From: Gammaproteobacteria bacterium
Lineage (GTDB): Bacteria > Pseudomonadota > Gammaproteobacteria > Burkholderiales > Nitrosomonadaceae
Reading direction: 5' to 3'
DNA: 64,000 nt
NCBI GenBank assembly: GCA_030431985.1
Contig: JAUIIB010000002.1
Span: 80,124-144,123 of the forward strand
Shown: positions 26,291 to 36,063 of the stretch, in pieces
How the letters are laid out: each line of letters opens with the position of its first letter
Position numbering within the stretch: position 1 is the first letter of the stretch
Notes under the pieces: generated by a model
The model's input: only the letters and a program-made list of their open reading frames with translations
What the model was told of the DNA's origin: nothing
Databases searched by the model: none
Program-made: the position numbers and the translations under genes

Positions 26291-27427
26291 TCATATAATG
26301 CCGATATCGGAGAAAATAATTGCGAAAATGGCATCGATAATGATGACAACAGTTATTGACGTAACCACTGAAGCCGTTGTGCCTTCCCCAAGGCTTTCGG
26401 TATTAGGCTTAACCCTAAGGCCGAAGTGACAGGCGATAACAGCGATAACTACTCCGCATACCGTACCTTTTCCAAGGCCGAGCCACAGATTAGCAATCGG
26501 GACGGCATCCGGTAATGCGTAAATGAAATAATAATAGTTCAACCCCAGTTGAATTTCGGCTGCGATAATTCCACCCAATAGTGCGATAGCGCTGGTCCAT
26601 AGAACGAGAAGTGGCATCGCAAGCCCGAGACCAATGATTTTAGGAAAAATTAAACGCTGGCTGTGTGAAATACCCATCACGGTTAGCGCGTCCAGTTCCT
26701 GAGTAACACGCATGACACCCAATTGTGCGGTCATTGATGAGCCTGAACGGCCGGCAACCAGGATAGCTGCGAGCAGTGGTCCAAGTTCACGGATAATGCT
26801 GATACCTAGAATATTGACGATAAAAATATCGGCACCAAACATTTGTAATTGTTCGGAAGATAAATAACTCAGTACGATACCGATTAAAAAGCCAACCAGA
26901 GCTGTTATGCCCAGAGCCTGAGCGCCAGTACGATATAGATTGGCAGAAATTTCACGCCATGGAATAAATGCAGGATGACGTAAGAAGAACGTGCAATCCA
27001 GCAATAATTGTCCCATCATTGCAATCACATTGGTCAAATTTTCCCATAAAAGCAATGCCTTTTTTCCAACAAAATGGATTGGCCATAACCAGTCACGCTG
27101 TTTAGGCTTGATCACATCTTTCGGCAGATTCTCGATGCGCTCAAATAACCGTTCTTGCTCTTTTCGCAACACAAGTTGATCGGGCCGCCGCGCATTCCAT
27201 ACTTGCCACAGCATAACGACACCGGCATTATCCATATGACGAATACCCGTTAAATCCCAGCATAGATAAGGATTCTTCGCATATTCAGCCAATTCCGCCG
27301 ACAGTTTTTTGAATCGATTTTGGAAAGCAGCTAGGGTAAAGTCACCGGTCAGAGCGAGTCGGTTTGAACTATCGTCATGAATTAGCTGATATCGTTCATG
27401 GCTTGTTTTCTGAGTTTGTGTCGACAT
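26291..27427 (-). CDS. mlaE: STAS-MlaE fusion permease
   Basis: A 378-residue permease in which an N-terminal STAS-like domain (about 1-105, LTGDFTLAAFQNRF ... HMDNAGVVMLWQVW) is fused to the MlaE membrane domain (about 150-378, with IIRELGPLLAAILVAGRSGS and AQLGVMRVTQELDALTVMGI). In E. coli the STAS part is the separate MlaB protein that controls MlaF, so the fusion supplies both roles. A TTG one codon upstream (27430) is less likely than ATG 27427. It is the first gene of the mla unit. Confidence 0.9.
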   Translation of the reverse strand: MSTQTQKTSHERYQLIHDDSSNRLALTGDFTLAAFQNRFKKLSAELAEYAKNPYLCWDLTGIRHMDNAGVVMLWQVWNARRPDQLVLRKEQERLFERIENLPKDVIKPKQRDWLWPIHFVGKKALLLWENLTNVIAMMGQLLLDCTFFLRHPAFIPWREISANLYRTGAQALGITALVGFLIGIVLSYLSSEQLQMFGADIFIVNILGISIIRELGPLLAAILVAGRSGSSMTAQLGVMRVTQELDALTVMGISHSQRLIFPKIIGLGLAMPLLVLWTSAIALLGGIIAAEIQLGLNYYYFIYALPDAVPIANLWLGLGKGTVCGVVIAVIACHFGLRVKPNTESLGEGTTASVVTSITVVIIIDAIFAIIFSDIGII

Positions 27428-27541
27428 CAAAAAGCCTAGTTCAGCTGTTTCGGGAGAATCAGGATAAGGAAAAAAGAATGGATTGTCTACCGGCTACGGC
27501 CAAAATCGGAGCAATTAAAAAAGAGGGAAGTAGTGGCGCAG

Positions 27542-28921
27542 TTACCTTGCCTGAGCGACATTCGCACGTGCAAGTGCGGGATTGGTGTCAAAATATTTTT
27601 TAATACCACTGAAAATTGCGTGTGCGACTTCTTTTTGATATGTGTTGTTTTTAAGTTTTTTCTCTTCGCCAGGATTGGTGATAAATGCTGTTTCAACGAG
27701 AATGGATGGAATATCAGGTGATTTAAGTACGACAAAACCGGCTTGTTCAACGCTCTTTTTATGCAGTTGATTAATTTGCCCAAGAGAGCTAAGTACCAGC
27801 TCTGCAACTTTGACGCTGTCATTAATTGTAGCGTTCATGGATAAATCCAGAATGATTTCGCGCATGTCGCTGGTTTTCTCAGTAATATCGACACCGCCAA
27901 CCAGATCATGATCGACACTGTTCTCTTTTCGTGCCAACCAGCTAGCCGTAGTCGAGGTAGCCCCATTCTCAGATAATGTATAAACCGACGAACCATGTGC
28001 ATGTCGACGTGGACTGCCATCGGCATGAATAGAAACAAACAGATCAGCATTATGCTTACGCGCAATCGCTTGTCTTTGTTTGAGGTGCAAATCGTAGTCG
28101 GCATCCCGCGTTAAAATGGCTCGCATATAAGTTTGCCGATCGATTATCTGTTTAAGCTTGCGGGAAATTGCCAGGGTAACATCTTTTTCACGTGTACCAT
28201 GTTTGCCGAGAGCCCCCGGGTCTTTGCCGCCATGTCCGGGATCAATCGCGACAACAATGATTCTCGATGGCATCGGCTTACGGTGTTGTGCGGCGTAATA
28301 GCTTTTGGGTAAACTCGTATTGTCGTGTTCTGAATGTACCGGCTTTCTTTTCGGTAAAGACGCAACAAATTCTTCCAGTCGATCCGCTTCGCCACTTTCC
28401 ATGATCATTCCGGTAGCGTATTTTTGAGCGTTTGATTTATTTTCTGAAATGGCTGCTTTATCCGGATAATAAATATCCAACACCAGTCGGTGACCGTATT
28501 GTTCAATAGGTTCTAGGACAAAAGCACGTGGAACCACATGCATTTTAAGATCAAAAACCAGGCGAATAATATGTGGTTTGAAACGTCCAAAACGAATATG
28601 CTCGATAAGCGGATTTGCAGGATCCAGTTTATTCGGCAGTCCCTTAATCACGTGATTCATCGTAACATTTTCAAGATCGACAACTACGCGGCCGGGGTTG
28701 TCGAGCATACTCAATTCATAGTGAATGGGGCGGTCAGATTCCAGTGTGACGCGCGTGTAAGATTCAGCCAAACCCATTCTGACTGCAGTGATATGGGTTT
28801 CAGATGCCAGCGCAGGAGATGTCAGCAGATAGCAAAATAAAATCGGTAGAGCCAATAGAAACGCCCGATACAGTACGGTAGTATTCAGTGCACGATAAAA
28901 AGCAAAACGCTTTAAAGTCAT
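27542..28921 (-). CDS. amiC: N-acetylmuramoyl-L-alanine amidase AmiC-type
   Basis: A periplasmic cell-separation amidase. Signal peptide (ending SPALASE), AMIN domain (about 45-150, AVRMGLAESYTRVTLESDRP), then an Amidase_3 catalytic domain from about 220. Its zinc ligands are in DPGHGGKDPG, GTREKDV and FVSIHADG, and the catalytic glutamate in ILVETAFITN. No LysM domain follows, unlike several relatives. The frame is open to ATG 28948, but ATG 28921 overlaps the tsaE stop as ATGA and keeps a compact signal peptide, so it is preferred (459 residues). Confidence 0.92.
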   Translation of the reverse strand: MTLKRFAFYRALNTTVLYRAFLLALPILFCYLLTSPALASETHITAVRMGLAESYTRVTLESDRPIHYELSMLDNPGRVVVDLENVTMNHVIKGLPNKLDPANPLIEHIRFGRFKPHIIRLVFDLKMHVVPRAFVLEPIEQYGHRLVLDIYYPDKAAISENKSNAQKYATGMIMESGEADRLEEFVASLPKRKPVHSEHDNTSLPKSYYAAQHRKPMPSRIIVVAIDPGHGGKDPGALGKHGTREKDVTLAISRKLKQIIDRQTYMRAILTRDADYDLHLKQRQAIARKHNADLFVSIHADGSPRRHAHGSSVYTLSENGATSTTASWLARKENSVDHDLVGGVDITEKTSDMREIILDLSMNATINDSVKVAELVLSSLGQINQLHKKSVEQAGFVVLKSPDIPSILVETAFITNPGEEKKLKNNTYQKEVAHAIFSGIKKYFDTNPALARANVAQAR

Positions 28922-29412
28922 TTTGTATCTGGCCAATGTGCTAAACATTGTTCTCCCACATTTGTATCAGCGTAAACTGCGATATTGCGGCCTGATTCCA
29001 GTATCTCAAAATCGATTCGAAGATCGGCTGCCGGTAATAATCCGGTCGCTTTTTCCGGCCATTCGATAAAGCATATTGAATGACAGTTAAAATAATCTCT
29101 GAATCCAGCCTCTTCCCATTCATAAGGATCGTTGAAACGATATAAATCAAAGTGATACAAGTATAACTTAGAGATTTTATAGATTTCAACTAAATTATAT
29201 GTAGGACTTTTGACTACATCCAGATAGCCGAGCCCATGTAAAATGCCACGAACCAACGTTGTTTTGCCGGCGCCTAGATTACCATTCAGGAAGATAACCA
29301 GACCGGGTTTTAAAATCGTTGCGATATTTTTCCCCAAAATGCGCATATCTGACTCACAGGCCAAATAATATAACAAACCCGATTTTGAATCGGTATGATG
29401 AATAAGATGCAA
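28918..29412 (-). CDS. tsaE: tRNA threonylcarbamoyladenosine synthesis ATPase TsaE
   Basis: A 164-residue ATPase needed for the t6A37 modification of ANN-decoding tRNAs. The P-loop is FLNGNLGAGKTTLVRG near 42-57. KSPTYNLVEIY, FDLYRFNDPYEWEEAGFRDY and CFIEWPEKA complete the family. No ATG fits the start: TTG 29412 has GAGGT 6 nt upstream. This start lies inside the beginning of divergent queG, an 18-nt head-to-head overlap. It is coupled to amiC by ATGA, a common beta/gammaproteobacterial order. Confidence 0.92.
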   Translation of the reverse strand: MHLIHHTDSKSGLLYYLACESDMRILGKNIATILKPGLVIFLNGNLGAGKTTLVRGILHGLGYLDVVKSPTYNLVEIYKISKLYLYHFDLYRFNDPYEWEEAGFRDYFNCHSICFIEWPEKATGLLPAADLRIDFEILESGRNIAVYADTNVGEQCLAHWPDTK

Positions 29413-30540
29413 AAAACTACCTCATTTAATGACAATTTCCAGACCGGGCTTGATCTTGATCAACTTGCAAGAGCAATCAAAACCTGGAGCAAGGAACTGG
29501 GTTTCCAGGATTTACGCATTTCCGACGCAACGGCTGACATGTCCGAAGCTGAATCCGGTATGTTTGCGTGGATAGAACAAGCATATCACGGCGAAATGGA
29601 TTATATGGCAAAACATGGCACAAAGCGTTCTCGTCCATTCGAACTGGTGCCCGGAACACAGCGGATTATCTCGGTACGTATGAATTATTACCCGCCCAAA
29701 GCGGCTGATAGTTGGTCAGTAATTCATAACGGTGAAAATGCATTTATTTCCCGTTATGCACTCGGGCGAGATTATCACAAAGTGTTGCGGTCACGCATGC
29801 AAAAACTGGCTGAGAAAATTCAGGATGCTGTTGAGTCCTTTAATTACCGTGTTTTTTCCGATAGTGCGCCAGTAATGGAAGTTGAATGGGCTCAAAAATC
29901 CGGTTTGGGCTGGCGCGGCAAACATACCTTACTGCTATCACGAGAAGCAGGTTCATATTTTTTTCTTGGGGAAATATATACGGATTTGCCACTACCGATC
30001 GACAGTCCTATCGGTGATAAAGGCAGTTTTTGCGGCAGCTGTACGAAATGCCTCGATATCTGTCCGACACAGGCGATTGTTGCACCGTTTAAAGTCGATG
30101 CGCGCCGCTGTATTTCATACTTGACCATCGAGTTAAAAAGTAGTATTCCGGCAGCATTGCGTCCGTTAATCGGCAATCGCATCTACGGTTGTGACGATTG
30201 CCAGCTTGTTTGTCCCTGGAATAAGTTTTCACATTCGACCGAAGAGACAGATTTTCATGTGCGTCACGGCCTTGATGATGTCACATTGGTCGAATTATTC
30301 GCCTGGCGTCAGGATGAATTTGAAACCAAACTGGCTGGCAATCCGATTCGCCGCATCGGTTATTCACAATGGTTGCGTAACATTGCAGTGGGACTTGGCA
30401 ATGCGCCCTATTCGGAAACTATTGTAGCCGCGCTACGGGCAAGGGCCGACGATCCGTCCGAAATTGTCCGTGAGCATGTGCAATGGGCTCTTGAGCAACA
30501 GACTAACAAACAAAAAATCAATACAACGACTGGGGGGTAA
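29395..30540 (+). CDS. queG: Epoxyqueuosine reductase QueG
   Basis: Reduces epoxyqueuosine to queuosine in tRNA, using cobalamin and two 4Fe-4S clusters. Cluster motifs are [16 protein letters not shown] and [15 protein letters not shown]. The C-terminal HEAT-like tail has [19 protein letters not shown]. 381 residues is typical. Start codons at 29395, 29398 and 29407 are all in frame. All lie within or at the edge of the tsaE start region on the other strand, so the promoters of the two genes must overlap each other's 5' coding ends. This queG-tsaE head-to-head order is common. Confidence 0.94.
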   Translation: MMNKMQKTTSFNDNFQTGLDLDQLARAIKTWSKELGFQDLRISDATADMSEAESGMFAWIEQAYHGEMDYMAKHGTKRSRPFELVPGTQRIISVRMNYYPPKAADSWSVIHNGENAFISRYALGRDYHKVLRSRMQKLAEKIQDAVESFNYRVFSDSAPVMEVEWAQKSGLGWRGKHTLLLSREAGSYFFLGEIYTDLPLPIDSPIGDKGSFCGSCTKCLDICPTQAIVAPFKVDARRCISYLTIELKSSIPAALRPLIGNRIYGCDDCQLVCPWNKFSHSTEETDFHVRHGLDDVTLVELFAWRQDEFETKLAGNPIRRIGYSQWLRNIAVGLGNAPYSETIVAALRARADDPSEIVREHVQWALEQQTNKQKINTTTGG

Positions 30541-30547
30541 ATCATCA

Positions 30548-31762
30548 ATGTATCAAGAACGAATACTCGGCACACCGTTGAGTCCTGGTGCAACCAAAGT
30601 TATGTTGCTTGGTAGCGGCGAACTTGGTAAAGAGGTCATTATTGCACTGCAGCGGTTAGGTGTTGAAACCATCGCCGTAGACCGCTACGCGGATGCGCCT
30701 GGGCATCAGGTCGCGCATCGTGCGCATGTGATCAATATGGCAGACGGTTATGCCTTGCGCACACTAATTCTCAAAGAAAAACCGCACATTATCGTGCCGG
30801 AGATTGAAGCCATAGCCACTGATACACTTGCCGAGATTGAAAATGAAGGTTTGGCCGCTGTTATTCCAACAGCACGGGCTGCTCAATTGACGATGAATCG
30901 TGAAGGTATCCGCCGACTCGCATCTGAAACGCTTCAACTACCGACTTCACCTTATGTCTTTGCCGATAGCCTTGACGACCTTCAGACTGCGATTGATAAG
31001 ACGATCGGCTACCCCTGTATTGTTAAGCCGGTGATGTCTTCATCCGGGAAAGGGCAGTCTACAGTAGGCTCTGCGGCTGAGGTTGAGGCAGCGTGGCACT
31101 ATGCCGCCAGCGGGGGACGGGTCGATCACGGTCGCGTCATCGTTGAGGGTATGATTGATTTTGATTATGAAATCACACAACTTACGGTACGCGCCATTAA
31201 TCCTGATGGAGAGATTATTACCTATTTTTGCGAGCCTATCGGGCATGTCCAGGTAGATGGCGATTATGTGGAAAGCTGGCAACCGCAGGCCATGTCACCA
31301 AAAGCGTTACAGCGTGCACAGGAATTTGCTAAAAAAATTACCGACGATTTAGGCGGTCTCGGCATTTTTGGTGTAGAGCTGTTTATCAAAGGAGATGATG
31401 TCTGGTTCAGCGAAGTGAGTCCACGCCCGCACGATACCGGTATGGTGACACTGTGTAGCCAGTTACAAAGTGAATTTGAATTACACGCCCGCGCTATTTT
31501 GGGCTTGCCCATTAATACCGGATTGCGGACGTCGGGTGCCAGCGCGGTAATTTACGGCGGTATGGAAGCGAAAGGTATTGCTTTTAAAGGAATTCGAGAG
31601 GCCCTGGAAGTGCCGCAAAGTGATCTAAGATTATTTGGTAAACCTGAAGCATTTCCACATCGGCGTATGGGTGTAGCGCTCGCGAATGGCAATAGCACCG
31701 ATGATGCGCGCACACGTGCTAAACTCACTGCAAGTAAAATTACACCCGCTGTAAGTCCCTAA
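30548..31762 (+). CDS. purT: Formate-dependent phosphoribosylglycinamide formyltransferase 2
   Basis: An ATP-grasp enzyme making formyl-GAR from GAR, formate and ATP in purine synthesis. The N-terminus is [20 protein letters not shown]. The ATP-grasp core has [16 protein letters not shown], and [19 protein letters not shown] carries magnesium ligands. [12 protein letters not shown] is diagnostic for PurT. The open frame runs back to 30464 inside queG, but ATG 30548 after a G-rich stretch matches the family start (404 residues). It lies 7 bp after queG, so the two share a transcript. purF, another purine gene, lies near the right end. Confidence 0.95.
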   Translation: MYQERILGTPLSPGATKVMLLGSGELGKEVIIALQRLGVETIAVDRYADAPGHQVAHRAHVINMADGYALRTLILKEKPHIIVPEIEAIATDTLAEIENEGLAAVIPTARAAQLTMNREGIRRLASETLQLPTSPYVFADSLDDLQTAIDKTIGYPCIVKPVMSSSGKGQSTVGSAAEVEAAWHYAASGGRVDHGRVIVEGMIDFDYEITQLTVRAINPDGEIITYFCEPIGHVQVDGDYVESWQPQAMSPKALQRAQEFAKKITDDLGGLGIFGVELFIKGDDVWFSEVSPRPHDTGMVTLCSQLQSEFELHARAILGLPINTGLRTSGASAVIYGGMEAKGIAFKGIREALEVPQSDLRLFGKPEAFPHRRMGVALANGNSTDDARTRAKLTASKITPAVSP

Positions 31763-31791
31763 AACAAATAGAACAGGAATAATAATAAATC

Positions 31792-32688
31792 ATGAATACA
31801 GTTGTACAATTGAATGCCGAATACGGCATCGAGAACCGGGTCGAATTTGTCGAAGGTAGCGGTGGACTGACTATGATCCAAGTCAACACGCCTAAGGCCA
31901 AAGCGTTGATTTCCATACATGCCGGACAGGTGTTGTCATATCAACCAGATGGCAGCGACGACATGCTGTTTTTAAGTAATAAGGCGTATTACCAGAACGG
32001 TAAGGCAATTAAGGGCGGCGCACCTATCTGCTGGCCTTGGTTTGGCCCTGACCCAGAAGGCAAAGGCCCCGGTCATGGCTTTGTACGCAATCGCCCATGG
32101 AATGTTATCGATACGGAAATAATAGATGACAACACGGTTAAAATCACGCTTGGTTTGACGAACTCAACGGATACACATGAGATCTGGCCGCATCAATTTG
32201 AGTTAAGCCAGGAGATTATTATCGGCGATTCGCTGAATTTGACATTATCAACGCATAATATAGGTGCGGAGTCGTTCACCATTACCCAAGGGTTTCATAC
32301 TTACTTCAGAGTCGGTGATATTACACAAACCAGCGTACTCGGATTGCAGGATTGCAATTACATTGACAAAGTCGCAGGCGGCGCAGAAAAAAACCAGATT
32401 GGACCTGTTACCGCAACTGCCGAAGTCGACCGTATTTACCGGACGATCAGCAATACCTTGATCATTGATGACATAGCGCTTGACCGGGGTATTCAAATAA
32501 TCTCGCAGGGCAGTCATTCAGCGGTGATTTGGAATCCATGGGAAAAAATTTCAAAAGAAATGGCCGACCTGGAAGATACCGACTACTTGCGGTTTATCTG
32601 CGTTGAAACCACTAATGCAGACAAGGACGCTGTTACAGTGATACCGGGGCAGACGCATCGCTTAGTGGCGAATTACCAAATTATGTAA
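31792..32688 (+). CDS. yeaD: D-hexose-6-phosphate mutarotase, YeaD family
   Basis: An aldose 1-epimerase fold protein of 298 residues. The active-site signature is GHGFVRNRPW near 95-104, the second histidine lies in TQGFHTYFRVGD near 165, and the catalytic glutamate in FICVETTN near 270. GGAPICWPWFGP is diagnostic of the YeaD subgroup. It interconverts alpha and beta anomers of glucose-6-phosphate or similar sugars. It follows purT by 29 bp, probably same transcript without metabolic link. Confidence 0.9.
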   Translation: MNTVVQLNAEYGIENRVEFVEGSGGLTMIQVNTPKAKALISIHAGQVLSYQPDGSDDMLFLSNKAYYQNGKAIKGGAPICWPWFGPDPEGKGPGHGFVRNRPWNVIDTEIIDDNTVKITLGLTNSTDTHEIWPHQFELSQEIIIGDSLNLTLSTHNIGAESFTITQGFHTYFRVGDITQTSVLGLQDCNYIDKVAGGAEKNQIGPVTATAEVDRIYRTISNTLIIDDIALDRGIQIISQGSHSAVIWNPWEKISKEMADLEDTDYLRFICVETTNADKDAVTVIPGQTHRLVANYQIM

Positions 32689-32752
32689 CTGAATCCCTTT
32701 GGCTGCAAGCAGATTATCCAAACTATCACAAGCATACTACGCTATTCAAATT

Positions 32753-34312
32753 ATGATGATTTACGCTTCCCCATCGATTTTTAGACTAATTGTTATTTTT
32801 ATTTTTTGTGTTGTTGGGTTGCAAAATGCCAAAGCCGCAGATGCGGTATTTGACTCAGCATCCAATATTCTGGTTATCCCGGCGTTGCAGGTTGATGCGA
32901 ATTTATTTAATGTCACGCTTCAGCTTACTCATAACGGTTGTTTTAGATTGTTATCGAGCCCGTCCGCTACTGCTTCGTTTTCCGGAGCGGTTTACAATCC
33001 TGTTACATCTACGGCGACATTGCAGTCCGTCGCAGTTGGTTCCCAGTTATTCAGGGTATCGATACAGTTTAATCGTGGATGTTTTCGCGTCGCCAGTGTG
33101 GCTGCGGCTAGCAGTATGACAACCCTGAGATACGATGACGCGGAGATTACCGGACAGGTTGCAACGGGTGACTTTAATGGCGATGCATTACCGGATTTGG
33201 CATTTACCATTCGAACGTTACCCGGGCATGTCTCAGGCGGAAACAATGATATGTTTCGGGTCGTTTACGGTGACGGCAATGGCGGATTCAATAATTTTAT
33301 TGATATTTCCCGTATCGGCAGTTCGGATTCCAATAAACGGGGCCATCAGTTGATTGCCGGGAATTTCGATGGAGACGCCATTGATGATTTTGCCATCAGC
33401 AACGCTCAGATTCTACAAGTTTTTGCCGGTAATAACGCCATACCAGAAGCGCTATTTAATAGTACGGAAACACCGGGGGCGCCGCTTTACAGCTTTGATG
33501 CTGACGGTAATGGATTTAACGATTTTGTATCTATCGTTTTTGGCGGTTCAACCCGCAATTTTTTCAACCTTAATCGTAATTTCGGCAATAATACTTTTGG
33601 CGCGGTTGAGTTTATCGGCAGTATTGATGATCCTGGGTTAATGGCATTAAATATGGGATCGCCGTTAAATTTTACGGTTGGTGATTTTAACGGAGACGCC
33701 AGAAATGATATTTTGGCTGTTGTATTGACAGGGACGGGGAATGATACACACTTGGGGCTGGCCGTGTTTGCCGGAAACGGTGACGGTACTTTTAACAATC
33801 CGACCACAATCAGCCCGGTTTCAGATGACTTGTTCCTAGGCGATTTTGCGTTTGAAACGTCTTCAAAAGAAATCGCTTTTGGTGATTTTGATGGCGACGG
33901 TGATAATGATCTGGCGGTTACTTCGACTACTTCGTTTGTGCAGATCTTTCTCAATGATGGTGCCGGTCGGTTTACAGCGGCACAGCGTGTACAGGTTGGC
34001 AATAGACCCATACACGTTCGTATTGCAGATTTTGATAATGACGGCATTGAAGATTTGGTTGCAGTTAATGCCGACTCCAGAACTGTAACGCTTGCTCCAG
34101 GAAACGGTAATGGCACTTTTTCCGACAGCAGCGGCAGTAGCAACCGTTCGATCAGCATTCAGCTTGACAGTGACGTTGATTTGTTTGACATGGATGTTGC
34201 CGATCTTGATGCAGATGGGTTTCTTGACGTCATCATCGCTGAAGATGGCACAAATCCACCGGATACCGGGCGCGGTTCGATACAGCTATTTTTTGCACCG
34301 GGCCGATTGTAG
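32753..34312 (+). CDS. Exported FG-GAP/VCBS repeat protein
   Basis: A secreted or surface beta-propeller. A signal peptide follows ATG 32753 (hydrophobic core IFRLIVIFIFCVVG, processing near NAKAADA). The open frame extends back to TTG 32699, but that would bury the signal peptide. From about residue 140 there are repeated calcium-loop units of the FG-GAP type: DFNGDALPDLAF, NFDGDAIDDFAI, DFDGDGDNDLAV, DFDNDGIEDLVAV and DLDADGFLDVII. An unclassified beta-rich domain precedes them. Ligand binding or adhesion is inferred. The Asp/Gly-rich repeats create long false frames on the opposite strand. Confidence 0.83.
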   Translation: MMIYASPSIFRLIVIFIFCVVGLQNAKAADAVFDSASNILVIPALQVDANLFNVTLQLTHNGCFRLLSSPSATASFSGAVYNPVTSTATLQSVAVGSQLFRVSIQFNRGCFRVASVAAASSMTTLRYDDAEITGQVATGDFNGDALPDLAFTIRTLPGHVSGGNNDMFRVVYGDGNGGFNNFIDISRIGSSDSNKRGHQLIAGNFDGDAIDDFAISNAQILQVFAGNNAIPEALFNSTETPGAPLYSFDADGNGFNDFVSIVFGGSTRNFFNLNRNFGNNTFGAVEFIGSIDDPGLMALNMGSPLNFTVGDFNGDARNDILAVVLTGTGNDTHLGLAVFAGNGDGTFNNPTTISPVSDDLFLGDFAFETSSKEIAFGDFDGDGDNDLAVTSTTSFVQIFLNDGAGRFTAAQRVQVGNRPIHVRIADFDNDGIEDLVAVNADSRTVTLAPGNGNGTFSDSSGSSNRSISIQLDSDVDLFDMDVADLDADGFLDVIIAEDGTNPPDTGRGSIQLFFAPGRL

Positions 34313-34364
34313 GGATTAAATTCCATAAAGGTAAGGATTTACTAACAAAACCATAACCAAAATA

Positions 34365-34399
34365 CTTCAATCATGATGTGAGAAATATCATGATTGAAG
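34365..34399. terminator. 13-bp hairpin between FG-GAP and phosphatase genes
   Basis: A perfect inverted repeat, CTTCAATCATGAT (34365-34377) and ATCATGATTGAAG (34387-34399), with a 9-nt loop, lies between two converging genes. No T-run follows, so terminator function is likely but not certain. Confidence 0.5.
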
Positions 34400-34470
34400 C
34401 CAGCTTACAAAGTGGAAGAAATCTCGTATGCCTAAGTGGTTGAGGAGCGCTGTAAAATAGTTCCCAGACG

Positions 34471-35943
34471 CTATTTTAGCGCTATAGGATTAATATTAAA
34501 TCCACGGATCATTTTCGGTAGCCCGGAGCGCTTGTCCGGGTTTCTTGCATCCCAGGCATTGACTTTCACTTTTACCGATTGTCCTTGACGGAAAAAATCA
34601 ACGGTCATGAAATGTTCGGTGGTACGCTCTTTAGGGAAGCGCAAGTCCCACCATTTTTTCTCTGTGGTTACTTTGCCGAGATAATTAATCGCATTTTTCG
34701 ATACACCGGGGATATCGACCACTGGAAATACTTTTTCAGATACGTCGGGTTTGCTTGCGGCTAAGCCGTTCAGCTCCGAAAGATTGGACATGGGTGAAGT
34801 GACAATTTCAACGAGTTTGTTATTGCTGTTACCGATTTTTACCTGAGAGACGCGCCCATAGTGAACATCTCCAGCCAATACGACAATATCATGACCGCCA
34901 TTTTGAAAAGCGGTAATCAGCTGGTCATATTGTTTCCAGTCCGGCAGATTCTTGTCGTTTTTATCCCCGTAATCGGAGATCAACGGTTGTGAAGTGACTA
35001 GAACGCCAGGACATGTCAGATTCTCGGCCCATTGCAACAATTTCTGAAAGGATTGATTTGACAGAAAACCCTTTTTATTTCTTTCCGATCTGACATCCGC
35101 TACACAAAAGGAAATTTCGCTGCCTATACTGAAAATCCTTATGGGTTCAACCTGTTGAACGATTTGAGTGCCTCTTATTGCCGCGGCTTTCCATTTCTTT
35201 TTAAAGTTCTTGCTCAGGCTCAATGTGACCAGATAGGGATTAAAACCTTTCAGAAAGGGGTAATTGTTCCAGTATTCATGATCGTCCGCCAACATCCATG
35301 TGCCGCCGCGGCGCAGCATACTACGCAGCAACTCCCAGCTTTCCGCGTAATCGTCGGCAACACGGTCATAACAATCTTCTTCATTTAATGGATATGGCCC
35401 TAATCCGATATCAATGTAGACTTGATCGCCGGTCAGAAATTTGATGTTCGGCTTTTTTGTCTGATCCCGATAAAGTGCCTCAAAAGCCTGACCCGTTCGG
35501 CCGCCATCGTGTTTCGTGTAAAAACACGAACCGATTCCTACAGTAAATGGGTTGTCCTGTCTCGACGGTAGCGCTTTGGGTAGAGTGGTCAAAAAGCATT
35601 TTTCCAATACCTTCCATTTTTTTTCTACACGAACCACAAATTCAACAATGTAATCTCGACCCGGTTCCAGCTCGTTAACGATCTCTATCTTATAAAAACG
35701 CTTATTCAAGCGATCGAAAGGCCTTTCCCAAACGTCTCCTTGTGCTTTGAGGTGTTCGATAACCTTGACGGTTTCACCTGTTTCATTGTCTCTGTCATCT
35801 TCCGAATTAACCTTTTTAACGATTAGGCGCCAATTATGCGGCTTTGCCAGCGAGGGTAATAATGCGCCAACCCAAATCTTGGCCGTCGTAGTGGTAACTT
35901 CATGGACAACTAAAACATATCGGCTAGTCAGTCTCTTCCCCAT
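34471..35943 (-). CDS. PhoD-like metallophosphatase
   Basis: A 490-residue calcineurin-type phosphatase of the PhoD group. An N-terminal fibronectin-like beta domain (about 1-135) precedes the metallophosphatase core: TVGIGSCFY, FLTGDQVYIDIG, LADDHEYWNN and VVLAGDVHYGR hold the metal-binding Cys, Asp, His and Asn residues of PhoD. No signal peptide or Tat motif is visible at the N-terminus (MGKRLTSRYVLVVHEVTTTT), whereas classical PhoD is Tat-exported, so location and substrate are open. It is separated from norD by 120 bp. phoB is in the window but no Pho box was found in front of this gene. Confidence 0.82.
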   Translation of the reverse strand: MGKRLTSRYVLVVHEVTTTTAKIWVGALLPSLAKPHNWRLIVKKVNSEDDRDNETGETVKVIEHLKAQGDVWERPFDRLNKRFYKIEIVNELEPGRDYIVEFVVRVEKKWKVLEKCFLTTLPKALPSRQDNPFTVGIGSCFYTKHDGGRTGQAFEALYRDQTKKPNIKFLTGDQVYIDIGLGPYPLNEEDCYDRVADDYAESWELLRSMLRRGGTWMLADDHEYWNNYPFLKGFNPYLVTLSLSKNFKKKWKAAAIRGTQIVQQVEPIRIFSIGSEISFCVADVRSERNKKGFLSNQSFQKLLQWAENLTCPGVLVTSQPLISDYGDKNDKNLPDWKQYDQLITAFQNGGHDIVVLAGDVHYGRVSQVKIGNSNNKLVEIVTSPMSNLSELNGLAASKPDVSEKVFPVVDIPGVSKNAINYLGKVTTEKKWWDLRFPKERTTEHFMTVDFFRQGQSVKVKVNAWDARNPDKRSGLPKMIRGFNINPIALK

Positions 35944-36063
35944 TTCAAATCCCCTTGGTTAACAGTCAGCTATTTTTACAGCAGCTAAAATGGCAATAAT
36001 ACGCCAAATCAAACTAAAAATACCGCGAGAAAACATTAAGCCATAAGCAGTGCAAAATAGGGG

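Noticed and set aside
33487..34158. 223-codon minus-strand frame across the FG-GAP gene
   Set aside because: Arises from the repeated Asp/Gly codons of the calcium loops; Ser/Pro/Lys-rich and unlike a protein.
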